Positions 8,883 through 17,072 of a stretch of DNA of 64,000 nt are shown one piece after another (the stretch's first letter is position 1; every line of letters starts with the position of its first letter). A program made the translations under genes and the position numbers. A model generated the notes under the pieces. That model was not told the DNA's origin. It worked only from the letters and a program-made list of their open reading frames with translations, and searched no databases. Source of the DNA: Halalkalicoccus sp. NIPERK01 (lineage in GTDB: Archaea; Halobacteriota; Halobacteria; Halobacteriales; Halalkalicoccaceae); contig NZ_JASVVV010000001.1 of assembly GCF_030287405.1 (NCBI RefSeq), positions 248,001 to 312,000 of the forward strand, written 5' to 3'.

Positions 8883-9895
8883 TCCTGCTGGAGCGCGTGC
8901 GCAAGGCGATCGCCGACCCCGCGTTGGTGTCGGAGTTCGCGAAGTGGAAGATCAGCGAGACGACGCTGCTCGCGCGCCAGCGACGGATCGGCGCGCTCGC
9001 GGCCTACGCCGTCGCCGGGGTGACCGGGTGGCGACCCTACGACCACTACCTGCGGTATCTGGTCCGCACCGCCGACGACCCGCCGGTCTGCTCGATCGGC
9101 GGCCTCGAGATGGCGCTCGACCTGACCGACGACGGGATCTCGCGGGAGCTGTTCCTCTATCGCACCCGCGAGCAGACCACCGTCGAACGCTTCGAGCGCG
9201 AGCTCCGGGCGCTCCGGGCGGAGGTCGAGGGCCCGGTTCGCGTCCTCGAGATCGGGGCCAACATCGGCTACTTCGCGCTGGCCGAGGCCCGCGCGCTGGG
9301 CGAGCGCGCGGAGATCCACGCCTTCGAACCCGACGCGCGGAACCTGCCGTTGCTCCGCGAGAACATCGCGCGAAACGGCTACGCCGACCGGATTCGCGTC
9401 GATCCGGCCGCGATCGGCCCGACGACCGGCCGCGCGCTCCTGCAGCGCTCCTCCCACTCGAACCGCAATCGACTCGCTTCCGACGGCGGCGTGGCCTACG
9501 CCGAGGCGCTCTCGCTGACCGGCGAGACCCGACCCGTCGACGTGTGGTCGGTCGACGACTACCTCGCGGAAAACGGGATCGCGCCCGGGTCGGTCAACGT
9601 CGTCAGGATGGACGTCGAGGGCTACGAGACGGAGATCGTCGAGGGGATGAAATCGGTGCTGCGCGCGAGCGGGCCGCTCGTCTTGTTCGTCGAGATCCAC
9701 CCCCACCTGCTGAGCGACGCGGAGTACCGTCGGTTCGTCACGACCCTCGACGCCGCCGGCTTCGAGGTGTGTGACGTGATCTCCGAACGGATCACCGCCC
9801 GCCCGTTCGACGGCAGCCTCGGCGTCGAACGGATCGTCGACCTCCTCGACGTCGAACGGAGCGGCTACAAACTCGTCGCCAAGCGGTCCGGCTAG
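8879..9895 (+). CDS. FkbM-family methyltransferase
   Basis: 338 residues from ATG 8879. The SAM-binding motif VLEIGANIGYFAL (about 122-134) and the acidic motif FEPD (149-152) are clear, followed by RMDVEGYETEIVEGM, the FkbM-family signature. The family O-methylates sugars or other small groups. An open frame extends upstream to 8117, but that part is the shadow of the DUF354 gene; ATG 8879 overlaps the DUF354 stop and gives the normal family length. It probably methylates a sugar of the surface glycan. Confidence 0.85.
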   Translation: MILLERVRKAIADPALVSEFAKWKISETTLLARQRRIGALAAYAVAGVTGWRPYDHYLRYLVRTADDPPVCSIGGLEMALDLTDDGISRELFLYRTREQTTVERFERELRALRAEVEGPVRVLEIGANIGYFALAEARALGERAEIHAFEPDARNLPLLRENIARNGYADRIRVDPAAIGPTTGRALLQRSSHSNRNRLASDGGVAYAEALSLTGETRPVDVWSVDDYLAENGIAPGSVNVVRMDVEGYETEIVEGMKSVLRASGPLVLFVEIHPHLLSDAEYRRFVTTLDAAGFEVCDVISERITARPFDGSLGVERIVDLLDVERSGYKLVAKRSG

Positions 9896-9903
9896 TTCCC
9901 CGC

Positions 9904-10131
9904 TCAGTCGTCCTCCTCGACGCGATAAAACAGGAGTGGCGGGTCCGCGGATCGACGGCGCGCCGCCGATTCCGGCGTGTGGGTTCCGGGTCGCACGTCG
10001 ATCCCCGGGTCCGTGGGCCGTGTGGGTTCGATTCGAGAGCGGTTCGTCGGTCGGACAGAGGCACCGCCCCGCACCCGAACGGGAGCGGGGACGGGGTTCC
10101 GAGTCTGGGCGTCGGCCGTGGGGTCGTCCAC
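9904..10131 (-). CDS. Possible small protein in the 9896-10225 gap
   Basis: A minus-strand frame of 75 codons from GTG 10131, ending SADPPLLFYRVEEDD, with its stop only eight bases from the FkbM stop. An ATAACAA box at 10161-10167 lies 29 bases upstream in the right orientation, which is the main reason to list it. The Pro/Arg-rich middle looks non-native, so this may be a decayed gene or chance frame. Other start codons at 10136, 10138 and 10143 read alternative frames. Nothing else is seen in this gap. Confidence 0.25.
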   Translation of the reverse strand: MDDPTADAQTRNPVPAPVRVRGGASVRPTNRSRIEPTRPTDPGIDVRPGTHTPESAARRRSADPPLLFYRVEEDD

Positions 10132-10160
10132 GGCACATCTCACTACGGGGGTACGGCGGA

Positions 10161-10167
10161 TTGTTAT
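10161..10167 (-). promoter_or_regulatory. ATAACAA promoter-like box without a clear gene
   Basis: Read on the minus strand, the context is CCAATAACAATCC. It points into the 9904-10140 interval, where only a weak small frame exists. It could be an orphan copy of the cluster box. Confidence 0.35.
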
Positions 10168-10225
10168 TGGCGGCGTATCGGGTTTGTCACTGCGTACCAC
10201 TCATCGGGGGGAGCGTCGCCGGCGG

Positions 10226-11389
10226 TTAGGCTCGCCGTACCCGATCGAGCGCCGCCCGCGCCGTGTTCCGCAGGTCGACGAGGAACGGTCGGGGGTCGTC
10301 GCGCGAGGCGTAGTCGAAGTTGGGCTGTGTCACGAGCGAGCGCAGGACGGCCGCGAGTTCGGGACCGAGCGCCGGGTGCTCGCCGGGCGCGTCCGCCTCC
10401 CCGAGCAGGCTCAGGAGGTAGACCGCTTCACCGCGCAGCACGTGCGAGGCGACGCCGACCTCGTAGTCAGGTGCGCCGACGGGATCGCCCGCCGCGAGTC
10501 GGTAGTAGTGATACGGGAAGTCGACGCCGGCGTGGATCGCGAGCGCGAGCGAGCCCCAAAAGCGGGGGTTGACCTCCATGAGCGCGAGCGAGCCGTCGCG
10601 CGCGTCGCGCTTGAACTCGACCATCGCCGGGCCGTGCCACCCGAGCGCCCGGAGCACCGCCAGCCCCGCCGACGCGACTTCGGGGTCGTCGATGGACTCC
10701 CGGTAGACGCTCGCGCCGCCGGTGTAGTGGTAGCTGCGGAGCCGGCGGTGCTGGAAGGTCGCGAGCGGCGTGCCGTGATCGAACAGGGCGAAAAACCCCA
10801 GTTCCTCGGCGCCGGGGACGTACTCCTGGACGAGCGGGCTGTGGTGCATCTCCGCGCGCAGCGCCTCGCGGTCGGGTTCCGTCGGCCGTTCGAGGAGGCG
10901 AACCGACGGCTCGAGCAGTCGCCCATCGGTTTCGAGGACGGTGTAGCGGGGTTTGACCACGGTCGGGGTCGTCCACCCGTCGTACTCCTCGAGTCGCGCG
11001 GTCCGCGGGACGCACACGCCGGCCGCCCGCGCGACCTCGAACAGCCGGAGGCGGTCCTGGGCCGTCGCGACCGTCCCCCGGTCCGGCCACGGCGTGGCGA
11101 TGTGTGGAGCGAACTCCCCGCGGCGCGTCGTGAGGACGTAGACGTCGGCCTCCCGGAGGGGGACGACCGTCAGCGTCTCCGGCCGGGCGGCGAGCGCGAG
11201 CAGCGCGTCGCCGTAGCCCGCGAGGTCCTCGGTCGGCGAGGGGACCCGTACCCGGCGGCCGCAGTACTTCGACGCGCCGGCGGGGGTCGGGCGGCGTTCG
11301 GCGACGACCGTTTCGACCCCGCGGCGGCCGAGCGAGCGGACGGCGGCCGTGCTGCTGGGCGTGTCGATGCCCGGGACGACGACGCTCAC
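10226..11389 (-). CDS. ATP-grasp domain protein (carboxylate-amine ligase type)
   Basis: 387 residues from GTG 11389. The N-terminal Rossmann-like domain begins MSVVVPGIDTPSSTAAVRSL. The ATP-grasp core shows the lysine motif TPTVVKPRYTVLE and the metal-site region ALMEVNPRFWGSLALA, where Glu and Asn ligate Mg2+. Enzymes of this class ligate a carboxylate to an amine or thiol using ATP. The GTG start overlaps the phosphatase stop (GTGA), so the two genes are translationally coupled. In a glycan cluster it might attach an amino acid to a sugar acid; that is inference. Confidence 0.8.
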   Translation of the reverse strand: MSVVVPGIDTPSSTAAVRSLGRRGVETVVAERRPTPAGASKYCGRRVRVPSPTEDLAGYGDALLALAARPETLTVVPLREADVYVLTTRRGEFAPHIATPWPDRGTVATAQDRLRLFEVARAAGVCVPRTARLEEYDGWTTPTVVKPRYTVLETDGRLLEPSVRLLERPTEPDREALRAEMHHSPLVQEYVPGAEELGFFALFDHGTPLATFQHRRLRSYHYTGGASVYRESIDDPEVASAGLAVLRALGWHGPAMVEFKRDARDGSLALMEVNPRFWGSLALAIHAGVDFPYHYYRLAAGDPVGAPDYEVGVASHVLRGEAVYLLSLLGEADAPGEHPALGPELAAVLRSLVTQPNFDYASRDDPRPFLVDLRNTARAALDRVRRA

Positions 11390-11967
11390 GTCCCTGCCAC
11401 CCGGACGAGTTCGTCGACCGCGGCGACCACCTCTCCGAACACCCGTCGGAACGTCTCGGCATCGGTGTGGTGTGGGTCCTCGATCTCCAGCGGGTTCGGA
11501 TCACCGTCCCGTTCGAGGACGGGCTTGAGGAGGTAAGCCTTCGAGCGCGAGTCGCCGAACCGGGAGAGGAAGGCGTGGTAGTTGCGCGCGTCCATGACGA
11601 ACACGAGATCGCTGCGCTCGACCTGCGCGGGCGTGACGTGCGCCGAGCGGTGGGCCGAGAGGTCGATCCCGTGTTCCGCTGCGGCCGTCACGGCGAGGTC
11701 GGGGCTCGATCGCCCCTCCCGGTCGAGGAACCCCGCCGACTCGGCGCTCAGCCCCGCCCCGTCGGCCCGCGCCCGGAGGTAGCGCTCCGCGAGCGGGCTC
11801 CGACAGATGTTGCCCGTACAGCAAAAGAGAACGCGACTGTCGGGTTCGAGCGCCCGCCGGATCCGGGCCGGGTCGACCGGACGCGTCTCGAGGCCGGCGC
11901 GAAACGCCAGCCGGCGGCGTTCGATACCCAGTCGGGTTCGTCCCTGTCGGATGTACGAACGGACCAT
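11386..11967 (-). CDS. Low-molecular-weight protein-tyrosine-phosphatase family protein
   Basis: 193 residues. The P-loop VLFCCTGNICRSPLAERYL holds the CX5R nucleophile motif (Cys50, Arg56), and DLVFVMDARNY is the second family signature. A C-terminal EDPHHTD contains the expected general-acid Asp-Pro. An N-terminal extension of about 45 residues is basic. In bacteria such phosphatases control capsule export with BY-kinases; no kinase is visible here. The downstream ATP-grasp gene overlaps by four bases. A box at 12000 lies upstream. Confidence 0.85.
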   Translation of the reverse strand: MVRSYIRQGRTRLGIERRRLAFRAGLETRPVDPARIRRALEPDSRVLFCCTGNICRSPLAERYLRARADGAGLSAESAGFLDREGRSSPDLAVTAAAEHGIDLSAHRSAHVTPAQVERSDLVFVMDARNYHAFLSRFGDSRSKAYLLKPVLERDGDPNPLEIEDPHHTDAETFRRVFGEVVAAVDELVRVAGT

Positions 11968-11999
11968 TGGATCGTTCTATAGACTAGAACGCCGACCCA

Positions 12000-12006
12000 T
12001 AGTTAT
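12000..12006 (-). promoter_or_regulatory. ATAACTA promoter-like box
   Basis: On the minus strand, GGGATAACTATGGG; 32 bases before ATG 11967 of the phosphatase/ATP-grasp operon. Confidence 0.4.
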
Positions 12007-12161
12007 CCCCGGGCTAGCCGGGGGGCGCGGCTCGGCTCCCGTGTCCACGCGCGAGACCGGAGGGGAAGGGCGACGCTTCGGGCGTAGGTCCCCGATAACG
12101 ATAGCGATACGGGGACGAGAGGAAGGTACCCCCGCTGGCGGCGTCCCTCCGTGACACGATC

Positions 12162-12998
12162 ATGACGTACGACGACTACCTCGCCGGCAAGAAAGTCATC
12201 CTGACGGTAGCAACGACCGGCGGCGTCCACGGCAAGGACGCCAACCCGAACCTCCCCGAACAGCCCGAGGAGATCGCACGCGACGTGCGCGACTGCGAGC
12301 GACTCGGCGCGTCGATCGCCCACGTCCACGGGCGCGACGAGTACGGCGAGAACTCCGCGGCGCACCTCCAGGCCGTGAACGACGCGATCCGCGATGAGTG
12401 CGAGGACGTCATCATCCAGAACACGACCGGCGGCCAGAGCGCCTACGAGTCGCGCGTGCGGGGGATCAGGACCGACCCGCCCCCCGAGATGGCGAGCCTC
12501 GACATGGGACCGTTCAACCGCGGACAGCACATCATCACCGAACACACCCGCCACAACATCGAGTCGCTCGCGCGCGAGATGCGCGAGCGGGGGATCAAAC
12601 CCGAACTCGAGGCGTTCAACAACGGCCACCTGAACGAGTCCCACCGGCTGATCGACCTCGGCCTCCTCGAGGAGCCCTACTACATCAACCTGATCTTCGG
12701 GAGCGGCACGTTCTCGATGCCACGCCCCCGAAACCTGCTGAACCTCGTGGACAACCTCCCCGAAAATTCGGAGTTCAACGTGCTCGCGACCGGCAGACAC
12801 CAGCTCCCGCTGACGACGATGGCGGTCCTCCTCGGTGGCCACGTCCGGGTCGGCATGGAGGACAACCTCTACTTCGAGCGGGGCCGCCCCGCAGAGAGCA
12901 ACGCCCAGCTCGTCGAGCGCTCCGTCGAGGTCATCGAGCGCCTCGGACGCGAGATCGCGACGCCCGAGGAGGCGCGCGCGATCCTCGGAATCGACTGA
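12162..12998 (+). CDS. BKACE family (3-keto-5-aminohexanoate cleavage-type) enzyme
   Basis: 278 residues. The metal-site pair in IAHVHGRDE (His54, His56), the GGHVRVGMEDN motif with Glu233, and the Gly-rich IFGSGTFS segment match the beta-keto acid cleavage enzyme family. These Zn/TIM-barrel enzymes condense a beta-keto acid with acetyl-CoA, giving acetoacetate and a new CoA ester. Known substrates include 3-keto-5-aminohexanoate and 3-dehydrocarnitine. It is monocistronic here and unlike its polysaccharide neighbours. A link to the betaine island at 49-61 kb through carnitine is conceivable but unproven. Confidence 0.85.
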   Translation: MTYDDYLAGKKVILTVATTGGVHGKDANPNLPEQPEEIARDVRDCERLGASIAHVHGRDEYGENSAAHLQAVNDAIRDECEDVIIQNTTGGQSAYESRVRGIRTDPPPEMASLDMGPFNRGQHIITEHTRHNIESLAREMRERGIKPELEAFNNGHLNESHRLIDLGLLEEPYYINLIFGSGTFSMPRPRNLLNLVDNLPENSEFNVLATGRHQLPLTTMAVLLGGHVRVGMEDNLYFERGRPAESNAQLVERSVEVIERLGREIATPEEARAILGID

Positions 12999-13013
12999 GG
13001 CTGTATCCCCGCC

Positions 13014-13020
13014 ATAACAA
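13014..13020 (+). promoter_or_regulatory. ATAACAA promoter-like box
   Basis: Context GCCATAACAAACC, 26 bases before ATG 13047. Confidence 0.5.
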
Positions 13021-13046
13021 ACCCGCTCACCGTCCAACGGCGGCGT

Positions 13047-13241
13047 ATGGTGTGTCCGTACCTCGAATACCGAACGCACGACGAATCGCACGAGTTCGAC
13101 CACCCGCGGGCGTACTGCGGGGCATCGGGGGAGTTCGTCTCGCCGATGCGCGCCGACGTCTGTAACGACCGCGACCGCTTCGATCACGCCGGGTACTGTA
13201 GCGTCTACCAGAGACTCGTCGCCGAGAGCGGGGACGACTAG
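13047..13241 (+). CDS. Small cysteine-rich protein
   Basis: 64 residues with four cysteines (3, 24, 39, 50) and several histidines, in the pattern MVCPYLEYR...AYCGASGEF...DVCNDRDRF...GYCSVYQRL. It probably binds a metal ion. Similar short proteins occur in haloarchaea, but I know no function. The stop codon overlaps that of the convergent GNAT gene (CTAG, 13238-13241). Confidence 0.65.
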   Translation: MVCPYLEYRTHDESHEFDHPRAYCGASGEFVSPMRADVCNDRDRFDHAGYCSVYQRLVAESGDD

Positions 13242-14362
13242 CGGGCGTCCTGTTCGCAGAACGAGAGCGACCAGTTCGAGGGATCCAGCAGGTTCACCCC
13301 CGCCACCTTCCACTCGTGGTACGCCTCGCCGCCGAGTTCGTGGGCGACCAGCAGGTTCGGACGCGCCAGCCACGACAGCGGCGGCCGATCGTCGCGGTGG
13401 AAACCGGCGGCCGCGAGGACGCCCCCGGGGATCGCCCGACCGGTGTACGCGAGCAGGTCGGCGTCGGCCGCGTCCTCGACGATCCGGTCCACCAGCGTCG
13501 AGAACGCCTCCCGACGCGCCCCGTTTCCGGCCATCGGGACGGCCTCCGCGAGCGTCGTGACCGTCGCGTCGCCGACACGTCGCGTGCCGGTGACGATGCC
13601 GGCGACCGGCCCCTCGTCGTGTGCGACGTAGGTCCGGTAGCGCCACTGGGGGTTCCGAAACCGCCACTCGTAGAACTCGGCGGTCCGCTCGGCGTGGATC
13701 CCCTCGGGCGGCCCGGCCTCGGAGAGCGCGGCGAGCGTCTCGGCGGGCGTCGACGCGTGGCGGGTGACGGCGGTCCCCGAGTCGGGGGACGGCGAGAGGC
13801 GAGCGCGACCGTCGAGGTACGCCCGCGCCAGCGGCGTCGCCGCCGAGACGCCCAGTGCGGCCGGGCCGTCGAGCCGTCCGCCGGCGAGGGCGGCGGGGTT
13901 CTGGACGCGGTAGGCGACCGGGAACCGCCCGACGACGCGTCCGCCCATCGTCCGGTACCCCGGAAGCGAGTTCTCGTTGGGGTGGTTGAACCCGAAGGCC
14001 GTATCGAGCGCGGCGTAGTACTCGATCGTCCGTTGGGACATCCGCGTGAACAGCCCCCGGCGGCGGTGGTCCGGGTGGACCATCGTATCGCCGAACCGGA
14101 CCGCCTCGACGGTCCGGTCGCCGACGCGCATCCGGAACGGGACGCACGGGCGCGCCCCGACCAGTTCGCCGTCGTGCGTGGCGACGACGATCGGGACGTA
14201 ACCCGCCGCGGGGTTCTCCGTGTACTTCCACTCGAACCACTCCTCGCTGCCGTCGCCGAACGTCTCGTCGTACAGCGAGACGAACGCCTCCTGGTCGGAC
14301 GGCTCGAAGAGGCGGAACGCGTATCGGTCCGCCCGTCCTCCCGCCTCGGCTGCTCGGGCCAT
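13238..14362 (-). CDS. GNAT-family N-acetyltransferase
   Basis: 374 residues from ATG 14362. The N-terminal GNAT domain shows FGDTMVHPDHRRRGLFTRMS, the acetyl-CoA binding motif A (R-R-G-L/x), and FGFNHPNENSLPGYRTMG further on. A second, GNAT-like half follows. It resembles Eis/Acetyltransf_9-like proteins found in polysaccharide clusters. It probably acylates an amino group on a sugar. An alternative ATG at 14377 would lie only 10 bases from the box at 14388; ATG 14362 gives the usual spacing. Confidence 0.8.
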   Translation of the reverse strand: MARAAEAGGRADRYAFRLFEPSDQEAFVSLYDETFGDGSEEWFEWKYTENPAAGYVPIVVATHDGELVGARPCVPFRMRVGDRTVEAVRFGDTMVHPDHRRRGLFTRMSQRTIEYYAALDTAFGFNHPNENSLPGYRTMGGRVVGRFPVAYRVQNPAALAGGRLDGPAALGVSAATPLARAYLDGRARLSPSPDSGTAVTRHASTPAETLAALSEAGPPEGIHAERTAEFYEWRFRNPQWRYRTYVAHDEGPVAGIVTGTRRVGDATVTTLAEAVPMAGNGARREAFSTLVDRIVEDAADADLLAYTGRAIPGGVLAAAGFHRDDRPPLSWLARPNLLVAHELGGEAYHEWKVAGVNLLDPSNWSLSFCEQDAR

Positions 14363-14387
14363 GTGATCGAGACACACCGCCGGCAGA

Positions 14388-14394
14388 TTGTTAT
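14388..14394 (-). promoter_or_regulatory. ATAACAA promoter-like box
   Basis: Minus-strand context AGGGATAACAATCTG, 25 bases before ATG 14362 of the GNAT gene. Confidence 0.5.
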
Positions 14395-14491
14395 CCCTCC
14401 CCTAGCGGTAGTCGGTCCTTGCGGTCCCCGCAGGGCGGGCGACGGCGTCGGTCGGGCCCGCCTTACGACTCGTCGCGTCGATAGGGACGGG

Positions 14492-14498
14492 ATTACAA
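14492..14498 (+). promoter_or_regulatory. ATTACAA promoter-like box
   Basis: Variant of the cluster box, 29 bases before ATG 14528 of the deacetylase-like gene. Confidence 0.35.
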
Positions 14499-14527
14499 AG
14501 CCCCCCTCGTTCGATGTGAGTCGTATA

Positions 14528-15469
14528 ATGGGAACAGTCGTCCTGTCGATCGACGCCGAGCTAGCCTGGGGGTTTCACGACCGGCCGGACCCGCCACGAG
14601 AGCGGATCGCGGCCGCCAGACCGGGATGGTCACGCCTCCTCTCGATCCTCGAGGAGTTCTCGATCCCGGCGACGTGGGCGATCGTCGGCCACCTCTTTCT
14701 CGAGGAGTGCGACGGCACCCACGCCGAGCATCCCGGTTCGCCCGACTGGTTCGCCCGCGACCCCGGCGGGAGCGCGGGCGAGCACGACGACTGGTTCGGT
14801 CCCGACCTCGTCCGGGCGGTCCGGGACGCCGACGTGGACCACGAGATCGCCTGTCACGGCTTTTCGCACGTCGAGTTTGGGAATCGAGAGACGAGCCGCG
14901 AGACGGCGGTCGCGGAGGTCGAAGCCAGCATCGAGGCGGCCGCCTCGATGGGCGTCGAGCTTCGCTCGTTCGTCTTTCCGCGCAACAGGGTCGGCCACCG
15001 CGACGTCCTCGCCGCCTACGGGTTTCGGAGCTATCGGGGGGTCCGACCCGACCAGTGGTTCGACGCGGTTCCGATGCGTCGGACGGGTAAACTCCTCGAC
15101 GCGGCGGTCGTCCGCAGCGCGCCGCCGCTGGTCTCCCCGACCGTCGACGAGTACGGCCTCGTGAACCTGCCCGCGTCGCTCGACCTGTTCGGGTTCGAGG
15201 GGATCGCGCGCTCGCTCCTCGAACCGACGGTCGGCGACCCCGTCGTTCGACAGGCGAAGGCGGGGATCGACCGCGCCCTCGAGTCCGAGGGCGTGTGTCA
15301 CCTCTGGCTCCACCCGAACAACCTGCTGGCAGAACGCGACTCCGACCGGTTGCGGACGGTCCTGTCGCACCTCGCGGCGCGCCGCGAGCGTTCGTCGCTC
15401 GCGGTCGAGACCATGCGGACGGTGAGCGAGCGCGTCGACCTGCCGGACGCGTATCGGGCAGTGCAGTGA
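14528..15469 (+). CDS. Polysaccharide deacetylase family protein (cytoplasmic type)
   Basis: 313 residues from ATG 14528, with no signal peptide. NodB-like motifs are visible: SIDAELAWG (Asp9, Glu11) at the N-terminus, HEIACHGFSH (His110, His114) and FVFPRN (about 154-159) before the C-terminal half. This subgroup is usual in surface-polysaccharide clusters and may de-N-acetylate a sugar nucleotide or lipid-linked intermediate. A much longer frame begins upstream at 13316 but is the shadow of the GNAT gene. Confidence 0.8.
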   Translation: MGTVVLSIDAELAWGFHDRPDPPRERIAAARPGWSRLLSILEEFSIPATWAIVGHLFLEECDGTHAEHPGSPDWFARDPGGSAGEHDDWFGPDLVRAVRDADVDHEIACHGFSHVEFGNRETSRETAVAEVEASIEAAASMGVELRSFVFPRNRVGHRDVLAAYGFRSYRGVRPDQWFDAVPMRRTGKLLDAAVVRSAPPLVSPTVDEYGLVNLPASLDLFGFEGIARSLLEPTVGDPVVRQAKAGIDRALESEGVCHLWLHPNNLLAERDSDRLRTVLSHLAARRERSSLAVETMRTVSERVDLPDAYRAVQ

Positions 15470-15550
15470 TACCGTCGGCTATGACTCCGTGAAGATCCTT
15501 TCCACCCCGTAGCGGGAGGCTCCGTAACGACGTACAGCCGACGGTATACG

Positions 15551-17017
15551 CTAGCGCAGCGCCGAGACCGCCTCCCGGACGTCGAGCAGGCCACAGAGCG
15601 CCGACAGGGTCAGCCAGACGAGCCCGCCGAGGCCGACGATGGCGAACAGCCAGAAGACGTTCGTGATGTACGGCAGGAAGAATAGGACGACCCCGCACAT
15701 CCCGGCGGTGACGAGACAGACGAGGCCGACGCTTCTCGCCAGTCGGGGGATCGAGAGGCCGAGTTCGCGGTGGATGATGTAGACGTTGAACAGCACCATG
15801 ATCGTGAAACCGAAGACGGTCGAGATCGCCGCCCCGACCACGCCGATCCACGGGATCAGGAGCAGGTTGAGCAGGAAGTTGAGAACGGCCGTCGAGCCCT
15901 TCGAGATCGCGCGCGCCCGCGCCCGTCCGAGGAAGTCCAGCCCGTCGTTGGTGATCTTGTCGATCGCCTGGAGGACGACGAAGCCGCTCAGGACCTGCAT
16001 GACCGGGACCGCGCCCAGGTAGTCGGCCCCGAAGACGAAGCGGATCGTCGGCTCGGCGACGATGACGAGGCCCGCGGCCGCGGGAATGTACAGGAGAACG
16101 ACGTACTCGAAGGTGGTCTCGTAGATGCGCGCGGCCGACGCGGAATCGCCGCTCGCCTTGTGCTCGCCGTAGGTCGGCGCGACGGTGAAGCCGAGCGAAC
16201 TCGCGGGCGCGATGACGAAGTCCGCGATCTGTTTCGCGAGCGTGTAGTAGCCCACGGCGACCGGCGTGAGGAAGACGCCGATCAGGATCGTATCCGCCTG
16301 CTTGTAGAGGACGTTCGCCCCGCCCGTGGCCGTGAGGGGGACGCTGTACTCGAGGATGCGCCGCGGGAGGTCGTGGCCGACCTCGCTCGCGCGCTCGTAG
16401 CCGCCGACGAGCCGGAAGACGATCACGAGTCCCGCCGCACACGCCAGCCCGTAGCCGACGATGTAGCCGAGCAACGCGCCGACGGCTCCGCCGCCGAGGG
16501 CGAGAAACAGCAGGATGAACGTGATGAGGCCCACGTTGCCCACGATGCCGACGGCCGCGCTCAGCGCGATGCGGTTGAACCCCTGCAGGACGTGCGAGAG
16601 GTACGTCCGCAGCGTCTCGAAGGCGATGTAGCCGAGTCCGAACACCAGCAGGGATGCGAGCGCGGGCTCGCCGATGAGGGCGGCGATCCGATCGTGAAAC
16701 AGCGTGATCGTCCCGCCCACGAGCAGGATCGAGACGACGAGGTACAGAAGCGAGGTGCGGACGATGTGGGGCACTTGTCCGGGATCCTTCTCGCGGTACT
16801 CGGCGACGTAGCGAGCGGCGGATTTGGCGATGCCGAACTGGCTGAACAGCAGCGCGACCCCGAACACCGAGATGGCGAGAAAGAGCAGGCCGTACTCCTC
16901 GGGGCTGAGGAACTCCCGGGCGAGCAGGACGATGACCAGCCCGTTCGCGACGACGCGGACGCCCTCGGAGACGAGCTGCGCTTTCAAGCCGCCGATGATC
17001 TTCTGTGATACTGACAT
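15551..17017 (-). CDS. Wzx-type oligosaccharide flippase (MOP superfamily)
   Basis: 488 residues with about 12-14 membrane helices spread over the whole length. The N-terminus MSVSQKIIGGLKAQLVSEGV precedes the first helix, and EYGLLFLAISVFG is typical of polysaccharide-transport MOP proteins. It would flip lipid-linked oligosaccharides to the outer face for transfer to proteins or a surface polymer. It lies 55 bases downstream of the Gfo/Idh gene on the same strand and is probably co-transcribed. Haloferax Agl15 is an example of an archaeal flippase of this kind. Confidence 0.85.
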   Translation of the reverse strand: MSVSQKIIGGLKAQLVSEGVRVVANGLVIVLLAREFLSPEEYGLLFLAISVFGVALLFSQFGIAKSAARYVAEYREKDPGQVPHIVRTSLLYLVVSILLVGGTITLFHDRIAALIGEPALASLLVFGLGYIAFETLRTYLSHVLQGFNRIALSAAVGIVGNVGLITFILLFLALGGGAVGALLGYIVGYGLACAAGLVIVFRLVGGYERASEVGHDLPRRILEYSVPLTATGGANVLYKQADTILIGVFLTPVAVGYYTLAKQIADFVIAPASSLGFTVAPTYGEHKASGDSASAARIYETTFEYVVLLYIPAAAGLVIVAEPTIRFVFGADYLGAVPVMQVLSGFVVLQAIDKITNDGLDFLGRARARAISKGSTAVLNFLLNLLLIPWIGVVGAAISTVFGFTIMVLFNVYIIHRELGLSIPRLARSVGLVCLVTAGMCGVVLFFLPYITNVFWLFAIVGLGGLVWLTLSALCGLLDVREAVSALR

Positions 17018-17072
17018 TGGAGATGCGGGTCGCCGGGAGCGAGGACGGCGCTTTCGCGGCTCTGCGGTCCGC

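Noticed and set aside
12003-14375. 790-codon minus-strand frame
   Set aside because: It covers the BKACE gene and runs antiparallel or in another frame over the GNAT gene. The translation is Arg/Pro/Val-rich without motifs, a typical shadow in GC-rich DNA.
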